The position numbers were made by a program, and so were the translations under genes. DNA of 64,000 nucleotides from Annulohypoxylon bovei var. microspora (Eukaryota > Ascomycota > Sordariomycetes > Xylariales > Hypoxylaceae): the NCBI GenBank assembly GCA_022836615.1, contig MU405214.1, positions 1-64,000 on the forward strand, in the 5' to 3' direction. Under the pieces are notes generated by a model. It was not told the origin of the DNA and did not search any database. It saw nothing but the letters and a program-made list of their open reading frames with translations. Shown here one piece after another: positions 1 to 11,825 of the stretch. Within the stretch, counting starts at the first letter, position 1. Each line of letters opens with the position of its first letter.

Positions 1-3000
1 AAGTCTGCCCACAAAAGTGGGGTTCTTGAATACTCCCCCCCCTCGAAAACTCCCCCCTTGAACTTAGCGTTCTTCCGTTTTGGCACCAAAGTCAATGAAC
101 CACATGGCGGCAGCACGTGGAACTACAGCCCATTGGTTCTAAATTGATGTCTCGACATGATATGCACTACTATCGCACATCGATAGTGGGCTTTATGTAT
201 GTAGGTGTCATCGATATTGAACTGATAGTCTACATAGTACTATGTATGTACGTAGGAGTGGACCTCCGGATCTTGGTGCTATACTCAACCTTATACTGTG
301 ACTAAGTTAATATTTCAACTTCTTATTGCGAGACGAATGCTATATTCGTGCTACTTATAGCCAATTGGTACGATGATACGTCAATCTTATGCGCCGAAGT
401 CGGTTCAAGCAGGATGCTTAGTAGTCAGTTTACAGCTCGGATTTGATCGCGAAACTCGGATTTGCTCTGATGTGCCGAGCTTGTCAGCTTCATCTGTATC
501 GATGGCTGACTAGCAGACGATTACGCTGATGGCGGTATGATACAATACGATACGATACGGACGCAGGTGGTATAAACCCACAGTGTCAATAAGTATAGGT
601 CAGACTGTTAAACCAAGTCATTCAAAGCCTAAAGGAGGTTGGATCATCAATCATGACTGACACAAGCCGAGGAAAAAGGAGTGTGGCTTTTCTGCAGAAA
701 GTCGACCATACCAGATGAAGGATAGCTGGTTGGTGGAAGTGATCCCTGACAGCACGTGCAGATCTGTCGGTCTGCAAAATGTGTTGGACAAATCGGGCCA
801 CCTGGAGCTCAATCATGCTAGGCATGATTGAGAGCGGAGTAGGGTCACACCTAAGTGGAGGCGGAAAAGGCCCTGGCCATTGATGAATCTTCGTGGCCGC
901 AGGGGTTATTAACTAGGGGTGTCATCAGGAGGGCCGGTGGGCATTGTTTCTGAAGGACGTAGAGATTGAAATGAGAGAAATAGGAATCTGGCAATCTTTA
1001 AGCATCAACCTCTTCATGTACGCTATTCGCGGTATCTTGCCAATTCAGAGAGAGCTTCATATTGTTACACCACCCATATACTACCTACCTGATAGCATCC
1101 TATCTTGGATAGCTACTGGACACCCGGATATGCCACCAATAGTGAAGATTCCTTTTTTGGTTGTATACGATGAACGTTTCAAGGCCTTTAGCTCATTCGA
1201 CGACACTACTAATCTCTTTAGAACGGCTATGGCATAAGCGGTTAGGAAAGAAGGGATAAGCTAATACGTGCAATTCGAGGATACTAAATCTCCGTGCTAC
1301 CACATGAAGTTGATTAACTATTCGCTCCTGTCCGCAGCACGTTTTCAGGAGGAGGGCGATTGATAATCTGCTTCGACCATGCAGTTCTTGTTGCTATGTG
1401 CATGTTTTACCTGTATCTTCTCTGCGCTCGTGTAACTGAGATCAGGTGCTGTTCGTGTTTTGAACGCTGCTGTGGATGGTTGCTCTTGTTACCTGGCGAT
1501 CCTCCTTTCGGGGACCGCGATGCACGGGGTACTAGCGAATGGATTTGGAATATAGTAAGATTAGAAGGTTGGATTATGTGTTGACGATAAATAGGAGTAT
1601 AGTAACACCACGTGATAAAGGTTGGATGTTTATACATACAAGTTATAGGGAATAAGGTTTGGATGACTTGACTATAATGTCAAGTATAAGACTATGTCCT
1701 TCTCCATCAAAAACGGTGTCATGACTTAATTAAGGTGGGGAGGAAAAGAAGATCACGTAATTTACGTTAAAGGTTATGCATGCAGAACGTTCGCATCTCC
1801 TTAAAACGTGGAAAGAGTGGCGGAGAGCGGAATTAAATGTTCGGACCGGGGCTTGTTCAGTGCCTCGTGGCCGCCCCGGCAGTGTAACTAACAACCGTGG
1901 TGGTAATGTACTTTAATAATGCAGTGGTCGTGTGGATGTTGATGCAACTGCAATGGTACCTACTTGTAGGTACCGTCATAATCCCCAATCAGATCTATGC
2001 TAGGCTTTCTCAAACGAACTTATTCCTCCACGCACATGGCAAGCTACGAATTACGGGGTTCCAACCTCCAACGGCAGGTGGCAGCCCACATAGTCGATGC
2101 GCTAAGATGCCATATCCACTTAGCAAATGACCAATTGATTCCATCCCAAAATTCTTCACTTGCTTCATATTAAACCCAGATCCGAAAGCGGGCTTTTGCT
2201 GGGGTTTCAAATGTACGTAGACCATGGAAAAAGATGAACAGATTTTGAGTCACCCGGCACATTTTGCACATTTAATAGGTTATCCTGATCGGGAAATATT
2301 TGAAAATGACTACAAAACCATGTTTTAGAGGACTCGCAATTATTAGGCCTAGATGACACACAGACCAGCCCTACTATGCACATCCTACTAATCAGAATAA
2401 AGAAAGGGAAAAAAAAAAGTTCTTTTATTGTTTCTGGTGCCAGGGGTTTTAATCTATCGTGCGCCTAGCCTTTCATGGAAGAAAAAAGCATGGGAACATG
2501 GGAACGATTTAATCCTTGAGGATACTTCGTCGCGTGTACCGCTCTGTAAGTAAGCCGTACATAGCGGGGCGCGCATGTGGCTCCCGCCTAATACGTGCCG
2601 TATATGCCTGTATAATACATGTACTACCTAGTTCGTACTAACCTTGGAAGGCGCTCGAAATACCTGAGTATGTGACGAAAGGTACATCTAACTCTATATA
2701 CCTGACCCACCTGCTACAAATGAGAGTAAGAACGCTAGACCTTTTAGAAGGTTTAACGTTGATGACTGGATTTGAAAGGTACAATTTCTCACAATCTATT
2801 TTTGTACTCGATACCTAGCCTTTGGTGACGATCCTGAGCCCACTCAAGGTCCTCAGCACTCCGTTCGGTTGTCCCCCCTTCCTGCTCCATCTGAACTGGG
2901 TACCTAATGCGTGCACCCATTCGTCAGGCAAATGACTGGAGCACAAGTACCTTGCTTCACTGCTTAAAGGTATCTCAGGTACCACATCTTAAGTTGTTTG

Positions 3001-3257
3001 AACTAACTAGAGGGAAACTGATATCCTTCTCTACCTTCGACTACCCCCGTCCCGCTTCCCAATTGTTCCCATTCTATGCCTTCACAGGAACTCCACTCAC
3101 TTTCTCTCTCCTCTCTCCTCAGACTTATTTTAGTTTCGTCTGCTTAAAATCGATCTTGTTATATTGATCCTATCCTAATGTTATTATCTGGCCTACCTGC
3201 GCCTAACCCAAAAAGATTCGATTATTTTCTCTATCTTAAATGGTAGTTTGATGTTTG
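1..3257. other. Left-edge intergenic region and flbA leader
   Basis: No ORF here resembles a known protein. The longest ATG ORFs are under 100 codons and show no domain. A perfect inverted repeat of 9 bp with a 2-nt spacer lies at 1955-1974 (GGTACCTAC/GTAGGTACC). The last 250-300 bases become pyrimidine-rich (for example 3040-3130), as is usual for fungal promoters and 5' leaders, so the promoter of the RGS gene is probably within 2800-3257. Confidence 0.6.
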
Positions 3258-3301
3258 ATGGCTGCAATCTCTCAACCCTCCCAAAACACATCACTACCTA
3301 G
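3251..3301 (+). promoter_or_regulatory. Overlapping upstream ORF at the flbA start (16 codons)
   Basis: An ATG at 3251 lies 7 nt before the assigned flbA start (3258) in another frame. It reads 16 codons into the coding region and stops with TAG at 3299-3301. A ribosome starting here would bypass the main start, so leaky scanning would set FlbA output. It exists in the sequence; whether it is on the mRNA depends on the transcription start. Confidence 0.4.
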
Positions 3302-5612
3302 ACACGACCACGAGCCTCGCCCAAGACCATCCCGCACAAATTCAACTGCTAACGCCGCCGTGCATGCAAGAATCCAAAAGCCGCCCTCCGCTTCTATAAG
3401 AAAAGTACCATATTCCGGCGATCCAACTGAGTGTGTCGATAGCCCGGTTGTGACCTCGAGCCACAATTTTCGTCAACACCAATCGAGTGCCTCGACCGGC
3501 TCTGCTTCTCTCGCTCGAAACCAGAAGTCTGGAGGGCTGTTCGCTTTTGCCGCCGCTGCCATTGACAAGACTATTGCCAACATATCAGAGCCTACAATTC
3601 GTAGCCGCCCGTCCGCCTCTGCTCTTAGTCGATTGTCCGTTGTATTAGATTCGCCCACGAACAGCGAGAGTTCAAATTCAAATTCAGACAAATCTTCGAG
3701 AATCCGTAGCTTCTCGAGCAATTCCTCTGGCCCTTCAACCCCGTCTCTCCTAGGCACTCTCTCCGACGCGAAGCGGCCGAGTCAGTCGTCGCTGAGGGAT
3801 CCTATTTCGAAACCATATTCTGAGACAGACGCAAGCCGACCCCCTCCCATTTTACTGCCGGGCTTGGAGAACAAAATGCATCAAACATCTTCTAGGTTGC
3901 TCCGCATGACGGACGATGACCGGCCATTCACCAAAGTAAGTTTTAAAAGATCGTGCTTGATATTTAATAGTATGTCATTGGTAGCGTCGACGCCACCGGC
4001 AACGGTTTTGCTGGCTTGTTTTCTCTACTAGTTCTCGGATGAGTCTGTCGCTTGATATTATGCTTATTTTAACTTAAACATGTGGCTGACAATATCTAGG
4101 ACTTCAAGGACCTTTTCTCAACTCTAATCGTCAGTTTGCTTCCGTTGTCTGCTCACCGAGTACGATTAACGCGAATCGAACACACATTTCTATCAGAAGA
4201 TGCGATCAATAATTTGGGTTCGTTGAAATTCTCCCAATCTAATCGAATGCCTGACCCAAAGGATCCGTCGCGCATTGTAACGACTACCACGACAACGACA
4301 TTCTCTATGGCGAAGGATATGGCTAGGTCGATATGCCAACGGTTTCTCGACGCTAGGTTTATTGAATCAGCTGATGGCAAAATGCAACAAGTCTACACGA
4401 TGAAAGGTTCCGTATGGCAGTTGACTCCGAAAGGAGTTTGTGTGTTGGATCGTTTCTGCTCGAGAAATGGTATTCAACAAAGACAGATCAGCGACCTCAT
4501 CCAGCTTGGAATGAGTTATCTGTGCATCTTGGAAAGAGACAGCCAAACTGATAAGCTAGTAATGGATCGGGGCACAATGGAAGTCATTTTCAGAAGAATG
4601 ATGGGTGCTAATGGTCTCAACGTAAAATCAAGTGTCAGCGCGGCCGACTCGGACTCGTTGAGCGATTACCGAGATGGTCTTACGGGTGTAAAAATGGCCG
4701 GCGAACGCAAGATAGGAGGGAGGACGGTTAAAGATACGTTCACCGGTAAGGCGTGTTCTGACTGGTTGATGGATTGTTGCACCACAGTCGATCGCCGAGA
4801 AACATTTGAGATGAGCACTCTTTTTGTTCAATACGATCTCATGGAACCTGTTCAGCCAGACCGAGTATATATCGCTGCTTCACCTGGCGCCACCTCGTTC
4901 CAGCCTACTAAGACTTCTATCTACCAATTGACGGCAAAGGGGAGAGATATCCTCACCGGTGGTTCAGGAAGAGGGCGCACATCTGAGAGTGAAGGAATGG
5001 CGTCGTCGCGTACAGGAATTGCTAGGGACTCCAACACACAACGTCTTGATAAGATCTTGAACGATGCCGCCCTACGACTACTATTTCGGGAGAACCTGCG
5101 AGAGACTCACTGTGAAGAGAATCTGTCCTTCTATTTGGACGTGGACGATTTTGTGACAGGCTGCCGTCAAGCAATTAAGCAAGCTCAGAAAAATCCTGGT
5201 GCGACATCGATGGACGGAATCAAGGAAATAATGGCGCAAGCATATGGCATTTACAACGCATTCTTGGCACCGGGCTCACCTTGCGAGCTGAATATAGATC
5301 ATCAGCTACGCAACAATCTTGCCACTCGCATGACGAAAGCAGTCGGACAGGATGTGACGATGATCGACACTCTACACGAGGTAACGACTCTTTTCGAAGA
5401 CGCCCAGAATGCCGTCTTCAAGTTGATGGCTAGTGTAAGTTGTGCCTTAAGAATTCGCGACTCGTCAATTGCTAACCTTTATGTAGGACTCCGTACCCAA
5501 GTTTTTGCGGAATACGAAATACGAGCACACGCTAAAGAATTACGATTTTGATTCAATTGTTCTTGGAGGGCGCGGACCGGAAAGAAGCCAGAGCCAGTCC
5601 AACCGGAAGTGA
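3258..5612 (+). CDS. flbA: FlbA/Sst2-type regulator of G-protein signalling
   Basis: Three exons: 3258-3935, 4100-5434, 5487-5612; 712 residues, close to the roughly 720 of Aspergillus FlbA. Residues 1-226 are Ser/Pro-rich and disordered. Two DEP-type regions follow (about 290-365 and 424-504), recognisable from repeated winged-helix patterns ending in QLTPKG and QLTAKG. The RGS domain spans about 540-690 (LRLLFRENLRETHCEENLSFYL). Proteins of this family accelerate GTP hydrolysis by a G-alpha subunit (FadA/GNA-1 type), damping vegetative growth signalling and allowing conidiation; DEP domains bring them to the receptor at the plasma membrane. The codon before the ATG is TTG, so 3258 is the first in-frame ATG. 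Both introns join in phase, and the last exon restores the conserved FLRNTKYEHTLKNYDFD tail. Confidence 0.93.
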
Positions 5613-6850
5613 AGAAGATAATGATTCAGGCCATTCTCGAGCCGCCCTGCATGGATCAGACATTCTATTATAGTCCACCCCAGCCTGGAAGATCGACCTA
5701 TCTATTCGACATCGATCCGCGACGATCTAATCTACTTTTATTCCTACTGCAACGTCACTTATGAGCGGCGTTTGATTGCAAAGACCTAATAGCAATCTCT
5801 GACATCTTGTTTCTCGGCTAAGACTTTCTTTGTTTACCTGGGCGGCGTTGAAGGATAAACCAGCATAGACACCCATCGGCGTTCTAAACCGCACATATCG
5901 AGTGGCTCATCTGAATTTTTTACAGTAAAGTGCAAAAGGCGGAGGAGAGAAGCCAGAGTGTATATTGAGGGTTTCGGCTTAAGATACGGGTTATCCCATC
6001 TTGAAACCGTTCCCATCGGCAACCCATATGACGAAGGACTCGAGGTGCATCAATGAGCAATCATTGCTATTAGTGAATTGGAATTGGCAACGTTTGGGGG
6101 CATTGCGTCGGGGTTCTATAACCTTATAATTATCATGGTGTTTCTGGAGGAGGGATAGAGAGGATGGATTTGGTCTGTGTTAGCCCTGCATCGCTCAAGG
6201 CATACGCAACCAACATTTTGTGGATAGTGTTTGAACAGTGGAGGGACGCGTTCGGCCAAAAATGTCGGCAACCTGTACATACGATCGGCTGGACTGAGCT
6301 GGCCTGCCATACGCTGAGGTTCTCGAAAATGGAAATCAAAATATGAACCAGGGAGACCCCTTTTTGGTAACGATGCTAACTGGAACGTGATCTATGCTAT
6401 GTCTTGAGTCGTTCTCAGCTGCAACCGCCTTGTTGTCCCTCCAAAGGGGTGGAATGGAATCAGGGCCGAAGTCGACTGTAGCGGCTCTCGGTGCATTCCA
6501 AGACACGAGGGAGTACTAAGTTCTGTTTTTGTTTTGTTTGTCTCTCCTTCTTAACGAACCTATTGGTCGCCGTCGAGTATTGCCTGTCTAATTACAGATT
6601 CCCCCGAGTTAAGCCCATGCCCTTTGTTCTCATCCCCTCCCCTATGTTCTTTTAAGACGGCTGATCTCCCCTCCTAGAACTCGGTTTTCTTTCCATCTTG
6701 TATCCCCTACCTTAATATCTACACTCAGACCCTCGTCGTTCGTTAACTGTTGCGTCTGTCGCTCGCTCATAAGAGATTCATCAATATTCAATAGACGATT
6801 TATCCCAACCTCTTACCTAATCAAACCAGCCGCAACAGCAATCTACGAAA
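5613..6850. other. Intergenic region: flbA 3' end and GPI-protein promoter
   Basis: Both neighbours are on the plus strand. Short ORFs at 5834-6346 on either strand have no recognisable content. From about 6540 to 6850 the plus strand is C/T-rich, with runs such as those at 6630-6700, consistent with the core promoter and leader of the wall-protein gene, whose high expected expression would fit this. No clear TATA box was identified. Confidence 0.55.
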
Positions 6851-7706
6851 ATGTACCACAAGACCGCAGCCCTCTCCGGCCTCGTTGCCCTCTCCGGCGT
6901 CATGGCCACCAGCGAAGGCCACAGCACCAGCACTGCTACCTACGCTACTTACCCAGCCTCTACCTACGAGGCTTCTTCTTCCACTTACGAGGCTTCTTCT
7001 GCCTACGAAGCCTCCACCTACTCAACCTCAGCTTCGTACCCGTCTTCTTCGCACTCGGCCTCGTACCCAGCTTCTCACGTCTCGTACCCGGCCAACACCA
7101 CGGCCCCTACGACCTCTGTCTGGCAGTACTACAACACCTCCGTTCCTACCACGGTCGTCGTACCCGTTCTCACCACCGTCTGCTCCGAGGCCACCACCCT
7201 GACCTACAGCGGCGTCCACTACACCGCCACCAAAGGCCAGACCGTCACCGTGACTGACTGCCCCTGCACCATCACCACCGTAAGCTTCTTATCCCGAGGC
7301 TTAGAAATGCTTAATCCCTATCTTCAATGCTAACTACTCCCTACAGGCCGTCGCAATCATGACTTCCTCCCTCTGCCCGCCCGGCGTGACCCCCACCGCC
7401 TTCGCCCCGGCCATGCCAGCGGGCACCACGCAGACCTACGCCGCGTCCCCCATGTCCACCATGGTCATGTCCAACGGCATGACCACGATGGTTGCTTCCG
7501 GATCATCCCCCGAGAACACGGTCCCGGCTGGCGCTGCGCCCGCGGTTTCTACCACCTACGCCGCCTCGCCCAACTCTGCTAGCGTCAGCGCCGTCCACAG
7601 CTCCACGTCATCCCCGAACGCCGTTGAGGTCAGCGGCGCCGAGGGCTCTGCTAGGGGCCTGGGCGCTGCGCTGCTGGCGGTTGTTCTGGGTGCGCTTGCC
7701 TTGTAA
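6851..7706 (+). CDS. GPI-anchored Ser/Thr-rich cell-wall protein
   Basis: Two exons (6851-7279, 7347-7706; 67-bp intron) give 262 residues. Residues 1-19 form a signal peptide (hydrophobic, ending GVMA). Residues 20-95 hold degenerate tandem repeats of the type STYEASS and SYPAS, a likely O-mannosylated stalk. A compact region with paired cysteines follows (VLTTVCSEATTLTYSG, VTVTDCPCTIT), resembling Neurospora clock-controlled protein 6 and related conidial or wall proteins. A Ser/Thr/Pro linker leads to a hydrophobic tail (LGAALLAVVLGALAL), which indicates GPI-anchor addition near residue 240. Role inferred: a structural surface mannoprotein on the hyphal or conidial wall. Strong C-ending codon bias in the first exon suggests high expression. 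No enzymatic domain is visible. Confidence 0.85.
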
Positions 7707-7908
7707 GGCGCGAGCTGGTTGGAGACGAAGTTGGCTCGGCTTTTTCGGACTGTCTTGCGCGGCAAGACGTGACTAGCACAGACTAGACGGAGTGTCGATT
7801 TGGATCTACGATTATTTACTATCCGGATTCTGGATGTTAATCAAACGGGGTTGGGGGGTTAAGGACGAATAATAATGTCTATTTAGAGTCCGGTTTCTAC
7901 TACTACTT

Positions 7909-7939
<31 letters not shown>

Positions 7940-9070
7940 AACTATTTCCTTTGTACCAGTTCCTTTTCTCCTGTTCTGTATTTCAAACGAAAAACCTAGG
8001 GACAGGCGCACCACCACTTGGGGTTATTGGTTTGGGTTGGATGGGTGTCGGAGTAGGGGTACACGGGGTATACGGTTCCGGATGGAGTGAGACGGGGGCG
8101 TTTTATTGTCGCTGTCGCTGTCGTTTTTTCTTCTCGTGTTACGTACTTACTTCTACTTTGCCTCGTTTGCTTAGGTGTGTTAGCACGCCCAAAGCTATTC
8201 TAGGACTATCCTTAAAACGTGGGCCGCGGGTTCAAATCGAAAAACAACTACATTCCTTCTGAGTTCAGTTGATATCCCTTCTTTGTGCTCACCTGCTCCT
8301 TGCCTAATACGGAATGTTGGAATTCCTCCCTGCATTCGTATGTCTTATTTGGGTGGATCGCTGTGTTCGGTCGTATTGTGGAAAGACTGAGGTTGGAATC
8401 AGGCGGACTAGTACGCCGTCGTTCCTTAGGCACGTGGGCTAGTACGTTCCCAAATTATGGTGTAGTTGTGATCTACGGCGCCTATCGCGCGAAGCTTCGT
8501 AGCTGAGATTACTATATATGCGGGCGAAATAATGCCGAGATAGTCTCTTTGTTCGCTCTATTAAGTTTCGTATACTTGGAACTTCAACATTAGTCAATCT
8601 TTGGGCTCGTCTAGAAACGCGATATTGGTTTTAAACGATGTCTTCAAATGTAGTCCGTCTATGTTTCTTATTAGATCGGAGTAGATTATGTCTTCCCCAC
8701 CACATGTATATTCACAGGTAGCGTATATGGTTATAATATCATTTCATTAACCTTTCGCCGGTGCTATGCTACCAACCCGTATCCGGGGAAAAAGCCGTTG
8801 TCTGTAGGCTTGGTTGCGCAGCTGAAAACCCTTAACGCCTTCGTGGTGGACCGTTTCTCGATCGCATGGGTCCTTTTTGTCTCTACTAGTACAGGAATGG
8901 GCAAATTACAACATGGGTGCTTACGCAGTTCGCGAGGGACAAGTAGAATCGTAACTAGCCAAAACCACCCAGAGCTCAAACTATCTCAAAGTGTCGTCGA
9001 TGTTAGTCTCCCAGAGCTTGGATCAGGGCCCTGATGAAGAAATGCAGAACGGGTTCACGGCAGATCATCC
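7707..9070. other. Convergent intergenic region
   Basis: Lies between the 3' ends of the wall-protein gene (+) and cdc73 (-). It contains a trinucleotide tract (7896-7940) and otherwise only short ORFs on both strands without recognisable domains. A tRNA B-box-like string near 8228 has no matching stems. Confidence 0.55.
7896..7940. repeat. (TAC/CTA)n microsatellite
   Basis: About 14 near-perfect trinucleotide units in the 3' flank of the GPI-protein gene, with one TTC interruption near 7907. Possibly transcribed in the 3' UTR; no coding role. Confidence 0.95.
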
Positions 9071-10375
9071 TCATATCGATGAGGGAGCTTGATCTCGCCG
9101 CCAACCCTTGTTTCTCATGTTGCCTTCGATTGACTTCCAAATGTGCTCCACAATCTCTCTGTCTCTCCATCGGCTCGATTCGATGACCCCCTGTACCGGC
9201 TCCTTCCAGGGGTCGATTGCGACGCTCATAACGCGATGTCCCCAGTTGCGGACGGCCTCGGGAGGCTTGTCCGTTCGCCAGCCGACGTAGACGCCGAGGA
9301 CGTGACGGAACAGCTCGGTAGGGTTGCTCCACTTGTAATTCTTGAACTGCCAGCTCTGGCCGGTGGTGAAGACGGCGACTACGCGGTTCCAGTACTCCGG
9401 CTTGAACTGCTCAGGGCCCTCGACGAGAATGAACCTCATAGGTCGGTTCGGGTCGATGTCCTTGATCAGACGGTTGATATGCAGCATACTCGCACCCGTG
9501 CTAGAACTAGCAGACAACGAGTTCGGAGGGACGTACTGGCCGTTCTCGAGGAAGGACTTGATGTTCGTCATGCGGAGAAGGGAGGAGGCGGAGGGGGAGA
9601 GGAGGATGATGGGGTCGGGTCGTCGCGGCTTCTTGTGCGTTGCCAGCGTGGGATTGGTAGGGATGCTGGAAGCCGAGGCTGCTTGTGCTTTCTTAGACAT
9701 CAAAGGCGCGGCAAGTTTGCGTACGTGTGAAAAGTCCTGTAAGCGGTGTATTAGTTTTCATCTTGTAAAACAAGAAGCTATAGACCTTACCGTAGGCTTA
9801 ATACCTCGAAGCACACTATTCCGATTACCCATCTTTCGCTCCCCATTAACTATAGCCAAAAGTCGTGGGTCCATCGTTCCCTTTCCAGATCGTCCCAGTA
9901 TCGTGCCCGCCGTAGGAGCAGCTGCTCCCTTAGCCAGGACAGCGGCGGCAGTTGAGGTCGAGCCATCTTTGTCGCCGGCCAGAGGTTTGATGTATTCACA
10001 CTCGTCACTCGCGCCCTCTAACCAGGTGATAAGATCCAGTCGCTCGACGAAGGTAAGCATGCGAACCTGCCCCTTCTCCCCAAGTTCCTTGTTGAGCTCC
10101 GATACTGATGCATTGTATTCAGGAATCGCGTTTTCTCGCTTCAGCCAGGTAAAGTAGATGCTGCGCAGATCGACCGGAGTATCATGAGTTTCGAATCGAG
10201 TCGGAGTATCTACAGGTAGAGAAACGTGGGATGGTGACAAGAATGTGATGTGCGTCGCTTGCGACAATGGAACCTCTTCTGCTGTATCGTCGTCGGACGC
10301 GGTTGGTATTACGCCCTTTTCATGGCCGACGCATTGGCGTAGTAGGAAAAGAGCATCCTTCTCCGCGGAAGCCAT
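9071..10375 (-). CDS. cdc73: Cdc73 (parafibromin), Paf1 complex subunit
   Basis: Two exons on the minus strand: 10375-9791 and 9736-9071, joined by a 54-bp intron; 416 residues (yeast Cdc73 has 393). The N-terminal half contains the conserved Cdc73 start (DALFLLRQCV). After a Thr/Ala-rich linker, the C-terminal Ras-like domain starts near residue 230 with PIILLSPSASSLLRMTNIKSF and continues through FILVEGPEQFKPEYWNRVVAVFTTGQSWQFK. Cdc73 anchors the Paf1 complex to phosphorylated RNA polymerase II and Spt5, promoting elongation-linked histone modification and 3' end formation in the nucleus. The start ATG at 10375 opens the conserved MASAEKDALFLLRQ sequence. Nothing looks broken. tap42 lies upstream on the same strand; the two are probably separate transcripts. 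Confidence 0.95.
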
Positions 10376-10736
10376 TGTCGCGGATGGCCAATTCTAACGC
10401 GTTACCGTTAGAAGCGAGTTATCAGGATGACGGAAGCTTCAAGGTTTGGAACGCGATGTAGAGGTGAAGAAATAATTGAACGAAGCTCATCCTTGAAGCT
10501 AAGCTTTGGATTACGTTCGCGAACGAGGCTCGATGCACGGACCATCCATGGATACTTGAATGAAACTCTTAGAACGATATTCATATAAAAAGTACAATGA
10601 ACCAGTTGTCCCTTTCTTACTGCAAGATTATTTTCACAATGCCATCTTAAGACTTCGGTAAGAACCTACCTATGTAATGAGATCGTAGGATATCTTGTAG
10701 TTATTTTATCGTTAAGATTTACTTGGTCCCTAAACT
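10376..10736. other. Short intergenic region between tap42 and cdc73
   Basis: About 360 bases that must hold both the 3' end of tap42 and the promoter of cdc73 (both minus strand). Nothing distinctive was seen apart from AT-rich sequence at 10560-10730. Confidence 0.5.
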
Positions 10737-11825
10737 CTAACCCCTATTCAGCGTATTTCCGCTTCCTCGAGGGTTGTCTTCCTTGAATTCATCCCACTCC
10801 CTTGCCTTCATCGTTTCTGCATCCGTTTTCTCCATGTTATCTTCATCCGGCTCAGCTTGTCTCATACTAGCCTCTCCACCACCCTCAATGATATTCCCTC
10901 TTCTTCGCTCCTCGTCTAGGTACTCATCAATGGACATAGTGGGGAGGTTATGGCCCGGGCGAAACACGCCCCTCTGAAGCTCCTGCCGGTTGGAGGTGAG
11001 AGTGAATGGTCGCAAGGGCTTTCCTTCTCTACTGAGAAGCGGGCCCTTGTTTGTTGATAGACTATTCAAGGGCAGATCCAATCTCTCCGAGTATGCTTCG
11101 TTGTCAAGCGACGCCCTACGACGTCGCTCGTCATCCTCGACCGTTGTTACACTCTGCATCAAGGGAATCGGCGCTTGCGCCAGTATCTCCATCTCTCGGT
11201 TGATACCCTCCAAGCCCTGAAATGCCATGTGCGTGCAGAAAGCCATATTCGTGAGGTACAGTTCGCGAACAGCTTCCTCGTCTCCCCCATCCTCTAGATA
11301 TCGCGGAGAATTTCGCATGTACGCCAGCTTGTTCTTCAACTCCTTTTCCATCTTGAAGTTAGCGATCTTGGCATTCCTCCTAGCCGCGGGATCTGCAGTT
11401 GATATTGTAGAGAAGGTCGTGGGGTCTTCACTGTATTCGGTGAAGAGCTTGCTTTCTGATGGAGATAATATTGAATAGTTGTCAAGCAGATGCAGGAATT
11501 TTTCATATGCCTCCCGAGTCGTATTCAACGCGGTCTTTCTTCCCAGTGGTGTTGGTGTTAAGACCTTCTGAAGTAGCTCTGCTACGCGATAATTGACCAG
11601 TAAGTAAGGAAGGTCAGATGTAGCGATATCCTCGAGTTCCTCGTTAGGACTGAATAAGGAAATCTTATTGATAGTCTGAATGCATTCATGATATAGCTCT
11701 AGGGCCTCTGCAAGATCTTCCCGATAAGTAGGCGAGCTTGCCTCGTAAGTACCCTCTAGTTCTATTCGCTTTTTCTCGGCGGCCTGGAAGGCCGATTTCA
11801 GTGTTCTTGACTCTTGACTCATCAT
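10737..11825 (-). CDS. tap42: Tap42 family PP2A-associated regulator
   Basis: Single exon, 362 residues (yeast Tap42 has 366). The first in-frame ATG is at 11825 (MMSQESRTLKSAFQAAEKKR); the reading frame stays open further upstream but without another ATG. The protein is helical and TPR-like through about residue 250, with the family signature LPYLLVNYRVAELLQKV near residue 75 and a middle block RNAKIANFKMEKELKNKL. The C-terminal third carries the conserved MSIDEYLDEERRRGNI and the acidic WDEFKEDNPRGSGN tail. Tap42/alpha4 binds catalytic subunits of PP2A-like phosphatases and works downstream of TORC1 in nutrient signalling. Intact, and no intron is needed. Confidence 0.95.
   Translation of the reverse strand: MMSQESRTLKSAFQAAEKKRIELEGTYEASSPTYREDLAEALELYHECIQTINKISLFSPNEELEDIATSDLPYLLVNYRVAELLQKVLTPTPLGRKTALNTTREAYEKFLHLLDNYSILSPSESKLFTEYSEDPTTFSTISTADPAARRNAKIANFKMEKELKNKLAYMRNSPRYLEDGGDEEAVRELYLTNMAFCTHMAFQGLEGINREMEILAQAPIPLMQSVTTVEDDERRRRASLDNEAYSERLDLPLNSLSTNKGPLLSREGKPLRPFTLTSNRQELQRGVFRPGHNLPTMSIDEYLDEERRRGNIIEGGGEASMRQAEPDEDNMEKTDAETMKAREWDEFKEDNPRGSGNTLNRG

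Noticed and set aside
944..1237. 97-codon plus-strand ORF in the left intergenic region
   Set aside because: No recognisable domain and not better than chance for this length; the start is not supported by any context.
8200..8250. tRNA-like B box (GGTTCAAATC)
   Set aside because: The flanking bases do not form a T stem and no A box or acceptor stem is found upstream.
9143..10157. Plus-strand ORFs of 195 and 271 codons antisense to cdc73
   Set aside because: The minus strand encodes conserved Cdc73 motifs; the antisense frames cross its intron and show no domain.
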